Positions 17,043 through 25,605 of a stretch of DNA of 47,106 nt are shown one piece after another. Source of the DNA: Aureococcus anophagefferens (Eukaryota; Sar; Pelagophyceae; Pelagomonadales; Pelagomonadaceae); contig NW_008705567.1 of NCBI RefSeq assembly GCF_000186865.1, forward strand, positions 2,119,149 through 2,166,254. Direction: 5' to 3'. The first letter of the stretch is position 1. Each line of letters starts with the position of its first letter. Below the pieces are notes generated by a model, which saw only the letters and a program-made list of their open reading frames with translations, was not told the origin of the DNA and searched no databases. A program made the position numbers and the translations under genes.

Positions 17043-18137
17043 TCAGAGGGGGAGGTCGTCGAGCGTCACGCTGCCCTTGCGGCTCTTGCCGTCGGAGGAG
17101 GAGCCGTCGACGCTCTGCTGCACCGAGGACTTGCGGCGGACCATGTCGGCGGAGATGATGGGCTCGGAGACGCGCACGAGGCGCACGCCGCCGCCCTGCT
17201 CCTCGAGCTTCGACGACGCCGCGACCTCGCGCGCGACGTCCGCGGCGTCGACGTCGTAGTGGTCGCCGACGCGCTGCTGCAGGTCCTGGACGGCGCCGTG
17301 GTCCTCGGCGCGGAGCGACGGCTTGCGCTCGCGGGGCGACGGCGCGGGGCCGAGGTCGTGCTTGTGGAGGTCCGCGGCGCGCGCCTCGGCGACGCCGCCG
17401 CCGCGCGCGAGCTCGTCGACGAGGGGCAGCGCCGAGTTCGACCGGCTCCGGGGCGGCGCGTCGCCGGGGCTCGCGGGCTCCGAGTCCGAGAACTCCGACG
17501 CCGTGTCCGCGTCGAACGTCGAGTCGGATTTCCGCGACAGGCGGCCCGCGTCGTCGAGCGTCGCCCACTCGAGGACCTGCTCGAGGGCCGCGTCGCTGTC
17601 GGCCCACTGGGCGAAGCCCCGGAACTTGTCGCCCTGGCTCAGGATGGACAGGAGCTGCTTCTTGCACTTGACGAAGAGGTCGGGGGACACCGCGCCGCCG
17701 TCGAGCGCCCTCCGGACCGCGGCCGAGACCTTGGCCGAGACGTTGACGGGCTCGGGCGCGCCGGGCGCGAGGTACTTGGCGTAGATGGCCTCGGCGGAGC
17801 GCAGGAGGTGCGGGTGGGCCAGGGCGACGGACTCCGGCGGAGCGTCGGCCGCCGACGCTTGCTTGACGCGCGCGAGTTTGAGCGCGTGGCGCTGGAAGGT
17901 CTCCGTCGCCTTCCAGAAGCGGATGATCTCCTCGCAGAACTCGTTGGCCAGGTAGGTCTCGAAGAGCTTGCGCTCCGTCTTGTTCGTCACGATGGACAGC
18001 ATGACGCCCTCGGCGGCCTTGGGCGTCACGGCGCCGGGGATCTCCACCTTGCTGAGGCTGCCCCGCCGCTTCGGCGGCGCCGGCGAGGGGTCGACGGCCG
18101 CCGCGGCGGCCTTGGGCGCGCTCGACGCGGAGCCCAT
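17043..18137 (-). CDS. RGS-domain protein (regulator of G-protein signalling)
   Basis: 364 residues. The N-terminus MGSASSAPK fits an N-myristoylation site, suggesting membrane attachment. The RGS domain (about 45-185) starts with LFETYLANEFCEEIIRFW, where the helical pattern and Glu/Asn contacts of the family are visible, and ends near LFVKCKKQLLSILSQGDKF. It would speed GTP hydrolysis by a G-alpha subunit. The C-terminal half is disordered and rich in Ser, Asp and Arg, with several RKxS-type sites that kinases such as PKA could use. The start ATG is the first in frame, and its glycine at position 2 supports the choice. No G-alpha gene is in the window. Its stop lies 80 bp from the convergent RhoGEF stop. 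Confidence 0.8.
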   Translation of the reverse strand: MGSASSAPKAAAAAVDPSPAPPKRRGSLSKVEIPGAVTPKAAEGVMLSIVTNKTERKLFETYLANEFCEEIIRFWKATETFQRHALKLARVKQASAADAPPESVALAHPHLLRSAEAIYAKYLAPGAPEPVNVSAKVSAAVRRALDGGAVSPDLFVKCKKQLLSILSQGDKFRGFAQWADSDAALEQVLEWATLDDAGRLSRKSDSTFDADTASEFSDSEPASPGDAPPRSRSNSALPLVDELARGGGVAEARAADLHKHDLGPAPSPRERKPSLRAEDHGAVQDLQQRVGDHYDVDAADVAREVAASSKLEEQGGGVRLVRVSEPIISADMVRRKSSVQQSVDGSSSDGKSRKGSVTLDDLPL

Positions 18138-18340
18138 GGTGTGGCGAGAGCGAGGCTCGGTCGAAAAAAAGCTCCGCGACGTCGGAACGTTGCCACCGTC
18201 ACGTCGTCGCGCGGATCGCCGACGCCGGCGTTGCCGGCTCCGGCCGACTGCAGCCTCAATGAAACTTCAGCGAGTGCTCCGAGGCTTCAGCTCCGACTTT
18301 CTTGCAACTGTGGAGCAAGGCGACGCTCCAGACGTGATGC
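18138..18340. promoter_or_regulatory. Divergent promoter region, RGS / methyltransferase
   Basis: About 200 bp (317 bp if the methyltransferase starts at 18455). It includes a less GC-rich stretch with an aaaaaaa run near the RGS start. The 16-bp word CATCGCGCCGCTCGCC occurs twice just downstream (18358-18373 and 18411-18426). Confidence 0.35.
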
Positions 18341-19726
18341 ATGCGCCTCATTAGCTTCATCGCGCCGCTCGCCGTGGCCTGGCAGCAAAGCCATCACCAC
18401 ACACGGATAGCATCGCGCCGCTCGCCTAGCAATCGACGCCGTCGCCATCCAAACATGGCCTCCCTCGCCGCCGCCCAAGACAGCAGCGACAGCGACGACG
18501 AGGCCCACTTCTGGCCCTTCGCCGAGGCCTTCGAGGACGACACGCAGACCTACCCCTACGGCACGCTGTCCGCCGTGGCGTCGCACGTGACGACGCCGCG
18601 GGAGACGGCCCTCGCAGCCGCGCGGCTCGGCGACGTGGCGCGCGACGACGTCTTCGTGGACCTGGGCTGCGGCGTCGGCGCGGTGACGAACCTCGTCCAC
18701 GCGACCGTCGGCTGCGCGTGCCTGGGCATCGACTGCTGCGAGGCCGAGGTCGCCGCGGCGCGTCGAGCCGCGGCGCCGCCCGTCGACGGCCACGCCGCGA
18801 CGTACGTCACCTGCGACCTCTTCGACATGCCGCGCCACGTCGCCGGCGTCGAAGCCGCGCGGCTGGTCGTCTACATGCACCTCATCCCCAAGCTCGTCTG
18901 CCGGAGCGAGGTGCGCGACCTGCTCGAGCCCTACGTGCGCGCGGGGGCCCGCGTGATCACGTCCAAATACCACCCGGACTACTGGCGCGCGGCGCGGACC
19001 GACGGCACGCTCGACCTGCGACGGTACGACGCCGCGTCGCTGTCGGCGGCGGACGACGCGCGCTGGCGGCGCCTCGGCAAGTGGCGCGGCTTCTACAACA
19101 GCGCGCACGCGCCGCACCTGCCGCCGGGCGCGGCGCCGACGCTCGACGCGCTCCCCTGGCGGTCGGGCGAGGCCTACGCAGAACTCGCGCGCTACCTCGA
19201 GGCCGCGCCGCGGGGCGCGCGGGCGCTGGACGTCGGCTGCGGCACGGGCGAGAACCTGGCGGCCCTCGCGGCGCGCTTCGACGAAGCGCTCGGCGTCGAC
19301 GTCGTCCAGGGCGCCGCGGACGCGGCGAACGAGCGCGCGCGGGACCTGGAGAACGCGCGCGCGGTCGTCGGCGACGTCCTCGCGCCGGGCGCCGCGGCGA
19401 AGCTCGGCACCTTCGACTTCGTCTTCGACGCCCAGACCTGGCACTGCGTCCGCGGCGTCGACGAGGCCGCGGCGCGCGCGTTCTACGGCGCGCTCGTGCG
19501 GCCCGGGGGGCGGCTCATGGTCCTCTGCGGCAACGCGGACGAGCCCGACGAGCGCGGGCCCGTGCGCGTGGCGCGGGCCGACGTCGAGCGCGCCTTCGAC
19601 GGCACGGGGCTCGTGCTGGAGGCGCTGTCCCCCTTCCGCTTCGACGCGACGGCCGCGTACGCGCGGCAGGACTTCACGGAGCCGCCCCTCGGGTGGCGCG
19701 CGCTCTGGCGGAGGCCGGCGTCGTAA
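18341..19726 (+). CDS. Tandem SAM-dependent methyltransferase (two catalytic-type domains)
   Basis: Open from ATG 18341 (461 residues); the ATG at 18455 (aaacATGgcc, 423 residues) has better context. The longer form would add a hydrophobic, Arg-rich leader that could target an organelle. Two separate class-I methyltransferase cores are visible. Motif I is VFVDLGCGVGAVTN at residue 69 and ALDVGCGTGEN at residue 259 (short-form numbering). The first half has an order reminiscent of the FAM173/ATPSCKMT lysine methylases (a CDLF strand, VVYMHLIPKLV, then RVITSKYHPDYW), but this is weak. The second is a type-11-like fold (DFVFDAQTWHC, PGGRLMVLCGN). Substrates are unknown. Both halves seem intact, so neither is an obvious pseudo-domain. 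Confidence 0.75.
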   Translation: MRLISFIAPLAVAWQQSHHHTRIASRRSPSNRRRRHPNMASLAAAQDSSDSDDEAHFWPFAEAFEDDTQTYPYGTLSAVASHVTTPRETALAAARLGDVARDDVFVDLGCGVGAVTNLVHATVGCACLGIDCCEAEVAAARRAAAPPVDGHAATYVTCDLFDMPRHVAGVEAARLVVYMHLIPKLVCRSEVRDLLEPYVRAGARVITSKYHPDYWRAARTDGTLDLRRYDAASLSAADDARWRRLGKWRGFYNSAHAPHLPPGAAPTLDALPWRSGEAYAELARYLEAAPRGARALDVGCGTGENLAALAARFDEALGVDVVQGAADAANERARDLENARAVVGDVLAPGAAAKLGTFDFVFDAQTWHCVRGVDEAAARAFYGALVRPGGRLMVLCGNADEPDERGPVRVARADVERAFDGTGLVLEALSPFRFDATAAYARQDFTEPPLGWRALWRRPAS

Positions 19727-19743
19727 GGTCGTCTGGTGGTTCA

Positions 19744-19875
19744 TCAACGCGCGGCCGCACGCATGCGCGCGCGCGCTCGCCGGTCGCACTACGAGTTGCC
19801 CTTGCCAGTGTCGTCGTACTAGTAATCAATGCGCGGCCGCACGCATGCGCGCGCGCACTCACCGGTCGTACTACG
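19744..19875. repeat. Imperfect 50-bp direct repeat, two copies, 82-bp period
   Basis: Copies at 19744-19793 and 19826-19875 share the core GCGCGGCCGCACGCATGCGC and the following GCGC run, and differ at only a few bases (C/T and G/A transitions). The core contains the palindromes GCGGCCGC and GCGCATGCGC. The repeat fills most of the 238-bp gap between the methyltransferase and PCNA stops. Confidence 0.8.
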
Positions 19876-19964
19876 CCCCGTTTTCGGTCGTGCGTTAACT
19901 TGGGGCCCGCGCGGCGCCGGAGTCCGGCCTCTCGGGCCTTTTTTCTTCTTTTCCGCGGCGCCGC

Positions 19965-20756
19965 CTACTCCTCGTCGATCTTGGGCGCGAGGTAGTAGGA
20001 GAGCGAGCCGGCGCCCTCGGCGTCCTTGTCGCCGATGTGGTAGGCGATGACGATGGGCACGTCGGGCGACATGGAGATGTTGACGCGGCCGCAGAGGGGC
20101 GTGGCGCGCGTGAAGAAGCCGAGGTAGCGGAGCGCGAAGTTGAGCTCGACGGGCTCCTCCATCTGGATCTCGACGGCCTCGTCCTCCTTGTCGACGGACG
20201 CGTTGGACCGGAGCGTGATGTGGCCCGCGCCGAGGTCGCCGTGGACGGAGAACTTGACGCCCTCCTTCGTGCAGCCGATGGAGCACGTGTCGCCGAGGAC
20301 CGTCATGTCGCGGACGATGCGCTGGAACTCGGACGACGACATCTTGATCGTCGTGTTGTACTCCTGGTCCGGGATGCCCAGGGACTCGGCGTCGATGTCC
20401 ATGAGCTTGAGCTCGAACTCGGAGACGCGCTCCTGGCCCTCGGACTCGAAGACGATGGACAGGTTCTCGCCGTCGTCCTGCGCCTTGAGCGTCACGCTGT
20501 CGTCGTTGCCGCTGCACTTGAGGATCTTCGCGAAGTTGGGCAGGTTGATGCCCAGCGTCACGGCGCGGTCGCAGCGGAAGTGCTCGAACATGTCCGTGTG
20601 GAGCACGAGCGACACGAGCGACACGTGGCTCGAGTCCATCGCCTGCAGGTTCATGCCCGTCTCGCTCACCTCGATGTTCCCGTCGGTCACGAGGTCCTTG
20701 ATCGCGTCGATCAGCTTCTTGAGCGTGCTCGCCTTGTTGAGGGTGGCTTCGAACAT
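19965..20756 (-). CDS. PCNA: PCNA, DNA polymerase sliding clamp
   Basis: 263 residues, against about 260 for the family. Forms the trimeric ring that tethers replicative polymerases and many PIP-box proteins to DNA in the nucleus. Recognised by the start MFEATLNKASTLKKLIDAIK, by MNLQAMDSSHVSLV, by the inter-domain connector and following strand (MDIDAESLGIPDQEYNTTIKM), and by the C-terminus YYLAPKIDEE. The hydrophobic surface that binds PIP-box peptides appears complete. The start ATG at 20756 aligns with known PCNA starts; upstream in-frame ATGs give a non-homologous extension. No intron. The upstream spacer of 371 bp is long for this region, fitting a regulated S-phase gene, though I could not pin an E2F site. 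Confidence 0.97.
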   Translation of the reverse strand: MFEATLNKASTLKKLIDAIKDLVTDGNIEVSETGMNLQAMDSSHVSLVSLVLHTDMFEHFRCDRAVTLGINLPNFAKILKCSGNDDSVTLKAQDDGENLSIVFESEGQERVSEFELKLMDIDAESLGIPDQEYNTTIKMSSSEFQRIVRDMTVLGDTCSIGCTKEGVKFSVHGDLGAGHITLRSNASVDKEDEAVEIQMEEPVELNFALRYLGFFTRATPLCGRVNISMSPDVPIVIAYHIGDKDAEGAGSLSYYLAPKIDEE

Positions 20757-21127
20757 GGTGCTGGCGTGCGGGTCTGCGGCGGGGGGCGGCGCGGGTCGGC
20801 AAGGGGGGGTCGGGTCGCCGAGGGCGTTCAAATCGCGCGCGGCGCCCCGAAAAGTCGCGCGCGCGCGGCGCGCGTGTGCCCGCGGCCGGGCGGCGTCCTT
20901 TGCGCGTCGCCGCGCACTCTCTCGGCGCGCGCGTCGCGGTGCGCGCGGGGCTACAAAGGACGCAGGCATCGGACAGGTCCTTTCAAAAACTGAGAGCTGC
21001 GCGCCGCTCTCAGGCTCGGACAAAAGCTTCTTCAACATTGGCTTGAGGCCCCAGCTCGCAATGGACGTTGACGTCGCCTAGAAGGCTAAGCGGATGTTCG
21101 TGCTGGGCGCCGATTTACGCCGCGGAC
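20757..21127. other. PCNA upstream region
   Basis: About 370 bp with no gene. It should contain the PCNA promoter and the 3' UTR of the next minus-strand gene. A hairpin-capable inverted repeat, GAGAGC...GCTCTC, lies near 20991-21010. GCGC-rich runs occur at 20855-20945. No exact E2F consensus was found by eye. Confidence 0.4.
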
Positions 21128-23007
21128 TCAGAGGACCCCCGCCGGGAGGCGGTCGAGGCCGTCGTCCTCGGCCGCGAAGGGCCGCTCGCCGAAGGCCGGC
21201 GCGTCCGCGCGGAGGTCGCTCTGGACGCCGTCGCCGAAGCCCCCGAAGGCCGGGAAGGCCGGCGGCGGCGGCCCGTCGAGGGAGTTGGACCGCTCGCGGA
21301 CGATGCAGGACACGGCGTCGCCGCCCGCGAAGAGGGGCCGGCCGTGCGCGTCGAAGGCCGCGGCCACCGCGCAGTTCCGCGTCGCGAAGTCGACGTAGGC
21401 GACGCCGCCGCGGTCGACGCGCCCGTCGCCCCGGGGGGCACGGGCAGCACCTTGACGGACGCGGCGACGTCGGGCGGCCGCGGCGCCGCGCGCGGCGCGA
21501 CGCCCCGCGGCGACCGCGGCGCGGCCGGCGGCGAGCCGAGGCCCGGCGCGGATTGCGGCGCCGGCCGCGGCGGGTCCGGCGCCGCCCAGGCGTTGACCCG
21601 GGAAGCCGGCGCCGGCGCCGCGGCGGGCTGGGGCGGCCGCGGGCTCGACGCCTTGTCGCGCTCGGCGCGCGCCGCGGCCTTGAGCCGCCGCTCGTCGCCG
21701 CGCGACCGCCGCTCCGCGGCCTTGGGCTCGCCCTTCGGCGCCTTCTTCTTGTCCGCCCGGGGCGTCGGCGGCGCCGCGGGCGCCGCGCGCGCGGCCTCGC
21801 GCGCCTTGGCCTTGGGCCGGCCGCCGCGCGCCGCGGCGCCGCCGTTCCGATGCCGCGGCGCCGCGGCCGCGGCGCCGAAGCCGTTGGCCTCCGGCGCGTC
21901 GTCGTCCGACGAGCTCGACGAGCTGCTCGCGCTCGACGGCGCCGCGTCGTCGCCGGGGCGCTCGGGGCTCTTGGGCCGCGGCCTGGGGGGGGGCTTCTTC
22001 GCGCCCGACCGCGCCTCGCCGCGGCGCCGCCGCCGCGACGCCTTCTCCTCCGCGGCCTCCTTCTCCCGCGCCTCCTCGCGCTCCGAGGCCCGGAGCGCCC
22101 GCGCCCGCGCGGCGAGCGAGTAGGCCCGCCGGAGCATGGCGCTCAGCGCGCAGAGCGCGCCGAAGACGAGGAGGAAGAAGAGCACGTCGATCCACAGCTC
22201 GACGACGTCGTCGTCCTCGAAGAAGCCGCCGCCGCCGAGCCGCTCCAGCAGGAAGCTCGCCTCCTCGGGCAGCGCGTCGTAGCCGTGGGCCGACATCTCC
22301 GCCATGGCCGCGCGCTTCTCCTCGTTCGAGAGCAGCGCGTACCGCAGCGCGCCGAGCTCGACGGCCGCGGAGTCGTAAAAGTCGCCGAAATACTCCTCGA
22401 GCGACGACACGAGGCTCTCCCGCGCGTCCGGGTCCAGGGACCGGCAGAGGGCGACGACCTCCGGGTCGTCGAAGGGCGCCGCGCCGTGCTCGATGACGAG
22501 GAGCACGATCGCCAGCGCCGTCGCCTTCTCGACGCCCGCGGCCGCGGACGCGGCCGCGCGGAACGCGCCGTAGGCGTCGACGTCGCCGTAGTCGTCGCCG
22601 CCGGCGCCGCAGCTCTCGGCGCCGTCGCCCGCGTTGCTCAGCACGAACTCGCGCGCGACGGCCAGCGCCGCGTCCTGCGACGGAACCGGCGCCTCGCGCG
22701 AATCCGCGCGCGCGCGCGCGCGCGGCACCCCGGCCGCGGGGCCGACCGCGCGCGCCGGACGAGCCCCGGCCCCGCCGCCCGCCGCGCCGCGCGGCCGCGC
22801 GCGCGCCCCGCCGCGCGCGCCCCGGTGAAGGCGACGCCGGTTCCGCACGTCGAAGGAATCGTCCGGGCATTCGTCGTCCATGAGCGGCATCTCGTCGTCC
22901 ATGAAGTGGCCGCCCTGGATCACGTCGCCGCCGTAGTAATCCTCGGCGACGACCCTCGCAAAGAGGATGATGAGGGCGGCTGCGCCGCTCGCCCCGCGCC
23001 GCCGCAT
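21128..23007 (-). CDS. Single-pass membrane protein with RRM-like C-terminus; one frame break
   Basis: I do not recognise the family. The frame from ATG 23007 encodes a signal-like N-terminus (AALIILFARVVA), an acidic and then Arg/Ala-rich lumenal part, and a folded helical region (about residues 110-260). A membrane helix follows (WIDVLFFLLVFGALCALSAM), then a basic coiled coil and a long disordered Ser/Pro/Ala linker. Near 21435 coding character jumps to another frame. That frame continues as GGVAYVDFATRNCAVAAAFD, an RNP1-like RRM half, and ends at 21128. One base lost in the GGGGGG run at 21433-21438 would explain it; no local GT-AG intron does. If not corrected, the first frame stops at 21115 with a tail that looks non-coding. 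Function unknown. Confidence 0.55.
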
Positions 23008-23209
23008 CGTGGCTAGAGCCCGAGAAGCGCCCGAGTTATTTCACTCGTGCTTCAACAAGCCGGGGGTCGGGACGGGCGCGGTGCGCTCCCATCACGCATC
23101 ACACCTCCATCTCTGCGCCGGTAAAACGCGACAACTACCATCGTCCGACAATGCTGCGGCGAAGGCCCTTAGAGTCGCGCGCGCGCGGAAAATCCGGGCG
23201 CGGCGGCGC

Positions 23210-23722
23210 CTAGAGCGAGCCCTCGACGGGGATGCCGTCGGGGATGAAGACTTGGATGCCGTCGAGAGCCTTGTCGAGGACGACGTGCGACCCGAGGCGC
23301 GACGAGTCCTCGATGTCGTCCTCGTCCCAGTAGTTTTTCAGGAGCTCGAGCTCCCAGTCGCCGCGCGGTCGGACCTTCTCGAGCCAGACCTGGGGGATCT
23401 TCACGTGGTCGTAGCCCAGGTTCACGCCCTCGCCGAAGAGGTCCTCGGTCCAGACCTCGCTGTGGACCTTGTCCACGACGCCGCCGCCGCACGTCGGGCC
23501 GATGTCGATGCCGTGGAGCGCCGCGACGTCGCTGATGGTCATGCCGATGCGCCCGGGCACGATGGCCCGCGACCCCTCGTGGTCGATGAAGGTGATGTGC
23601 ACCGTGATGTCCGCCACCGTCGGCGCCGACGTCTCCGTCACCGTGGAGAGGGCGCGGAGGGGCGCCGGCGTCGCCGACCGCAGGGCCGGCCGCGCGACGC
23701 GGCGCAACGTCTGCGAGAGCAT
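23210..23722 (-). CDS. Adrenodoxin-fold mitochondrial ferredoxin-like protein lacking the 2Fe-2S ligands
   Basis: 170 residues with a mitochondrial-type presequence (MLSQTLRRVARPALRS). The fold is that of mitochondrial 2Fe-2S ferredoxins: ITVHITFIDHEG, the loop region DIGPTCGGG, and the end SRLGSHVVLDKALDG with VFIPDGIP. The ligand pattern C-x5-C-x2-C...C, however, reads C-x5-D-x2-H...S: only one cysteine remains. A normal cluster is therefore unlikely. A structural role is more plausible, for example like the ferredoxin-type bridge protein of plant and algal respiratory complex I, whose metal site is also altered (from memory). An alternative is a metal-binding chaperone. The ATG at 23722 is the first before the presequence. 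Between it and the next gene lie two tandem repeats. Confidence 0.75.
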   Translation of the reverse strand: MLSQTLRRVARPALRSATPAPLRALSTVTETSAPTVADITVHITFIDHEGSRAIVPGRIGMTISDVAALHGIDIGPTCGGGVVDKVHSEVWTEDLFGEGVNLGYDHVKIPQVWLEKVRPRGDWELELLKNYWDEDDIEDSSRLGSHVVLDKALDGIQVFIPDGIPVEGSL

Positions 23723-23764
23723 CCTTCGCAGCTCTGCGTCGACGGCGAAGCTTAAATAAGGCCA

Positions 23765-23851
23765 CACGAGTGCGCGAGGCGGCGCGGCAGGCGTCTGGGG
23801 GCAGCAAACACGAGTGCGTGCGGCGGCGCGACAGGCGTCGGGGGCAGCAAA
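23765..23851. repeat. Tandem duplication, two 43-44 bp units
   Basis: Adjacent units 23765-23808 and 23809-23851 both run from CACGAGTGCG to GGGGGCAGCAAA, with a few substitutions and a one-base indel. They lie in the 269-bp promoter interval upstream of the ferredoxin-like gene. Confidence 0.8.
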
Positions 23852-23991
23852 AGAGGCCGTCCACTGCGGGTCGCCGCTTCCCGGCCGGGGGTCGTCTCTC
23901 GATGAGACTGGTGCCCGCACGCCGTAGGCCTCGCCGTCGGCCTCCTGCCAGTGGCAGCCGCGACTCGGACGTCGACGCGAGACGCCCACGC

Positions 23992-25500
23992 TTAGCCCGG
24001 CGGCGCGCGCGGCGCGGCGACGCCGATCATGGCGTCCCGGGTGACGAGCGCCGCGAGGTCCGCCTCGGCCCAGCCCGCCGCGCCCTCGGGCCGTTTCGGG
24101 AGGACGATGTAGCGCAGGTCCGCGGTGGAGTCGTGGACGCGCACCGTCGTGGCCTCGGGCACCGCGAGGTCGAAGGCCTCTCGCAGCAGCCGCCGCGGGT
24201 CGCGGACGGCGCGCGCGCGGTAGACGCGGTCCTTGTACCACGGCGGGCTCAACCCCAAAATCGAGAGCGGGTAGCACGAGCACAGGGTGCAGACGACGAG
24301 GTTGTGGACGTCGTTGGTGTTCTCGAGGGCGGTCAACACCGTCGGAGCCGTGGCGTTCGCCGCGGCGATGCCGAGCTCCGCGGCGGCGGCGGTCGCGTCC
24401 TCGAGGAGCCGCCGGCGGAAGCCGTCGTCGACCCACGCGCGCGCCACGAGCCGCGGGCCCGCGGCGGCGACGCCCAGCGCGTCGATGCGCTCGACGGCGT
24501 CGCGGAGCTCGCCGCGCGTGACGACCCCGTTCTCGACGAGCGCCGCGGCCAGCGCGTCCATGAGCCGGCGCCCCGGGCCGTCGTCGTCCTCCTCGTCGAG
24601 CGCCGCGGCCTCGGCGTCGCCGCGAGACCCGTGGGCGTGGCCTTTTTGCTCGTGGCCGCCGCCCGTCGGCGCGCCGGCGTCCGGCCGCAGCCAGTGGTCG
24701 TAGACTTCCACGTCGACGGTGTCGCGCCCATCTAGGAGGCCCGAGAAGCGGACGCGGTAGAGGTGGCGCGCCGGCGCGTCGGCGCCCGGCCCCTCGAACG
24801 CCAGCACCTCCGGGTCCGGAAAGGCGCCGCAGACGGCGACGACGACGCCGCGCGCGCCGAGCGCGTAACCCGGCACGCGGTGGTGCGGCTTGCGCCAGCG
24901 CTCCGCCAGCGAGTCCTCGCGGACGACGACGCCGTCGCCGACGAAAAAGCGCGGCGCCGCGGCGCGCGCCTCCGCGCCCGCGAGCGCGTCGGCCCACTCG
25001 CGCTCGTTGAGGAGCCCCGCCTCGAGGCCGAGCTGCGCCATGGCCGCGGCCCACTTCTGGTAGTAGGAGAACGAGGCGTAGTGCGCCGGGTGGAGGCCCT
25101 CGACCGCGCGGCGCAGCTGGTCGACGGCGACGAGCCGCTTCGACACGAGCAGGACGAGGAGCGCGTGCGTCGTCCGCTCCGCGTAGCCGTAGGGCCTGTC
25201 CGTCGTGTCGAGCCGCGTCTCGAGGAGCGCGGCCACGGCGCCCGCGTCGTGGACGCCGCCGAACCCGGGCGCCAGCGCGCCCTTGCCGACGCCGACGGGC
25301 CACTGACCGCAGCCGTCGTCGAAGGGCAGCGAGGCGAGGAGCCGCGCACTGCCTCGCGTCGCGGCGCCCAGGAGCCTCGAACCGCCGCGCGCTATCATGC
25401 ACGCTCGCGTCGCGGCGCGCAGCTGCGCACCGCCTCGCGTCGCGGCGCCCAGCCGCAGGCGCATGCATTCGCTGCGCGAGAACAGCATCGCAGACCGCAT
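23992..25500 (-). CDS. Fused beta-alpha nitrile hydratase, cobalt type
   Basis: Converts nitriles to amides. The 502-residue chain has the bacterial beta subunit first (DDGCGQWPVG..., about 60-285) and the alpha subunit second (about 305-500). They are joined by a short His-containing linker (GGGHEQKGHAHGSRG). The metal claw VCTLCSC (Cys404, Cys407, Cys409) has Thr at the second position, typical of cobalt enzymes; iron enzymes have VCSLCSC. The alpha stretch SPPWYKDRVYRARAV and the beta stretch RVRFSGLLDG support the call. The N-terminal 55 residues are Arg/Ala-rich, contain repeated LGAATRG, and look like an organelle presequence. Other starts are 25464 and 25398. Such fused forms are known in scattered eukaryotes, for example choanoflagellates. 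Natural substrate unknown. Confidence 0.92.
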   Translation of the reverse strand: MRSAMLFSRSECMRLRLGAATRGGAQLRAATRACMIARGGSRLLGAATRGSARLLASLPFDDGCGQWPVGVGKGALAPGFGGVHDAGAVAALLETRLDTTDRPYGYAERTTHALLVLLVSKRLVAVDQLRRAVEGLHPAHYASFSYYQKWAAAMAQLGLEAGLLNEREWADALAGAEARAAAPRFFVGDGVVVREDSLAERWRKPHHRVPGYALGARGVVVAVCGAFPDPEVLAFEGPGADAPARHLYRVRFSGLLDGRDTVDVEVYDHWLRPDAGAPTGGGHEQKGHAHGSRGDAEAAALDEEDDDGPGRRLMDALAAALVENGVVTRGELRDAVERIDALGVAAAGPRLVARAWVDDGFRRRLLEDATAAAAELGIAAANATAPTVLTALENTNDVHNLVVCTLCSCYPLSILGLSPPWYKDRVYRARAVRDPRRLLREAFDLAVPEATTVRVHDSTADLRYIVLPKRPEGAAGWAEADLAALVTRDAMIGVAAPRAPPG

Positions 25501-25605
25501 GTTTCACGACCGCTGCCGCACAACTCAGTTGCTCCATATTCAAGGAGCATTCAATCAAATGTTCAACGAAGGAAGTAAGCGTGCTGTATGCACACACGCG
25601 CCGCC

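Noticed and set aside
20757..20960. E2F site in the PCNA promoter
   Set aside because: GCGC-rich words such as TTTGCGCG come close but none fits the consensus exactly; chance matches are likely in this composition.
21128..22870. 580-codon frame as a complete protein
   Set aside because: Only the last 90 codons look real; the rest is Arg/Gly-rich shadow of the membrane-protein frame.
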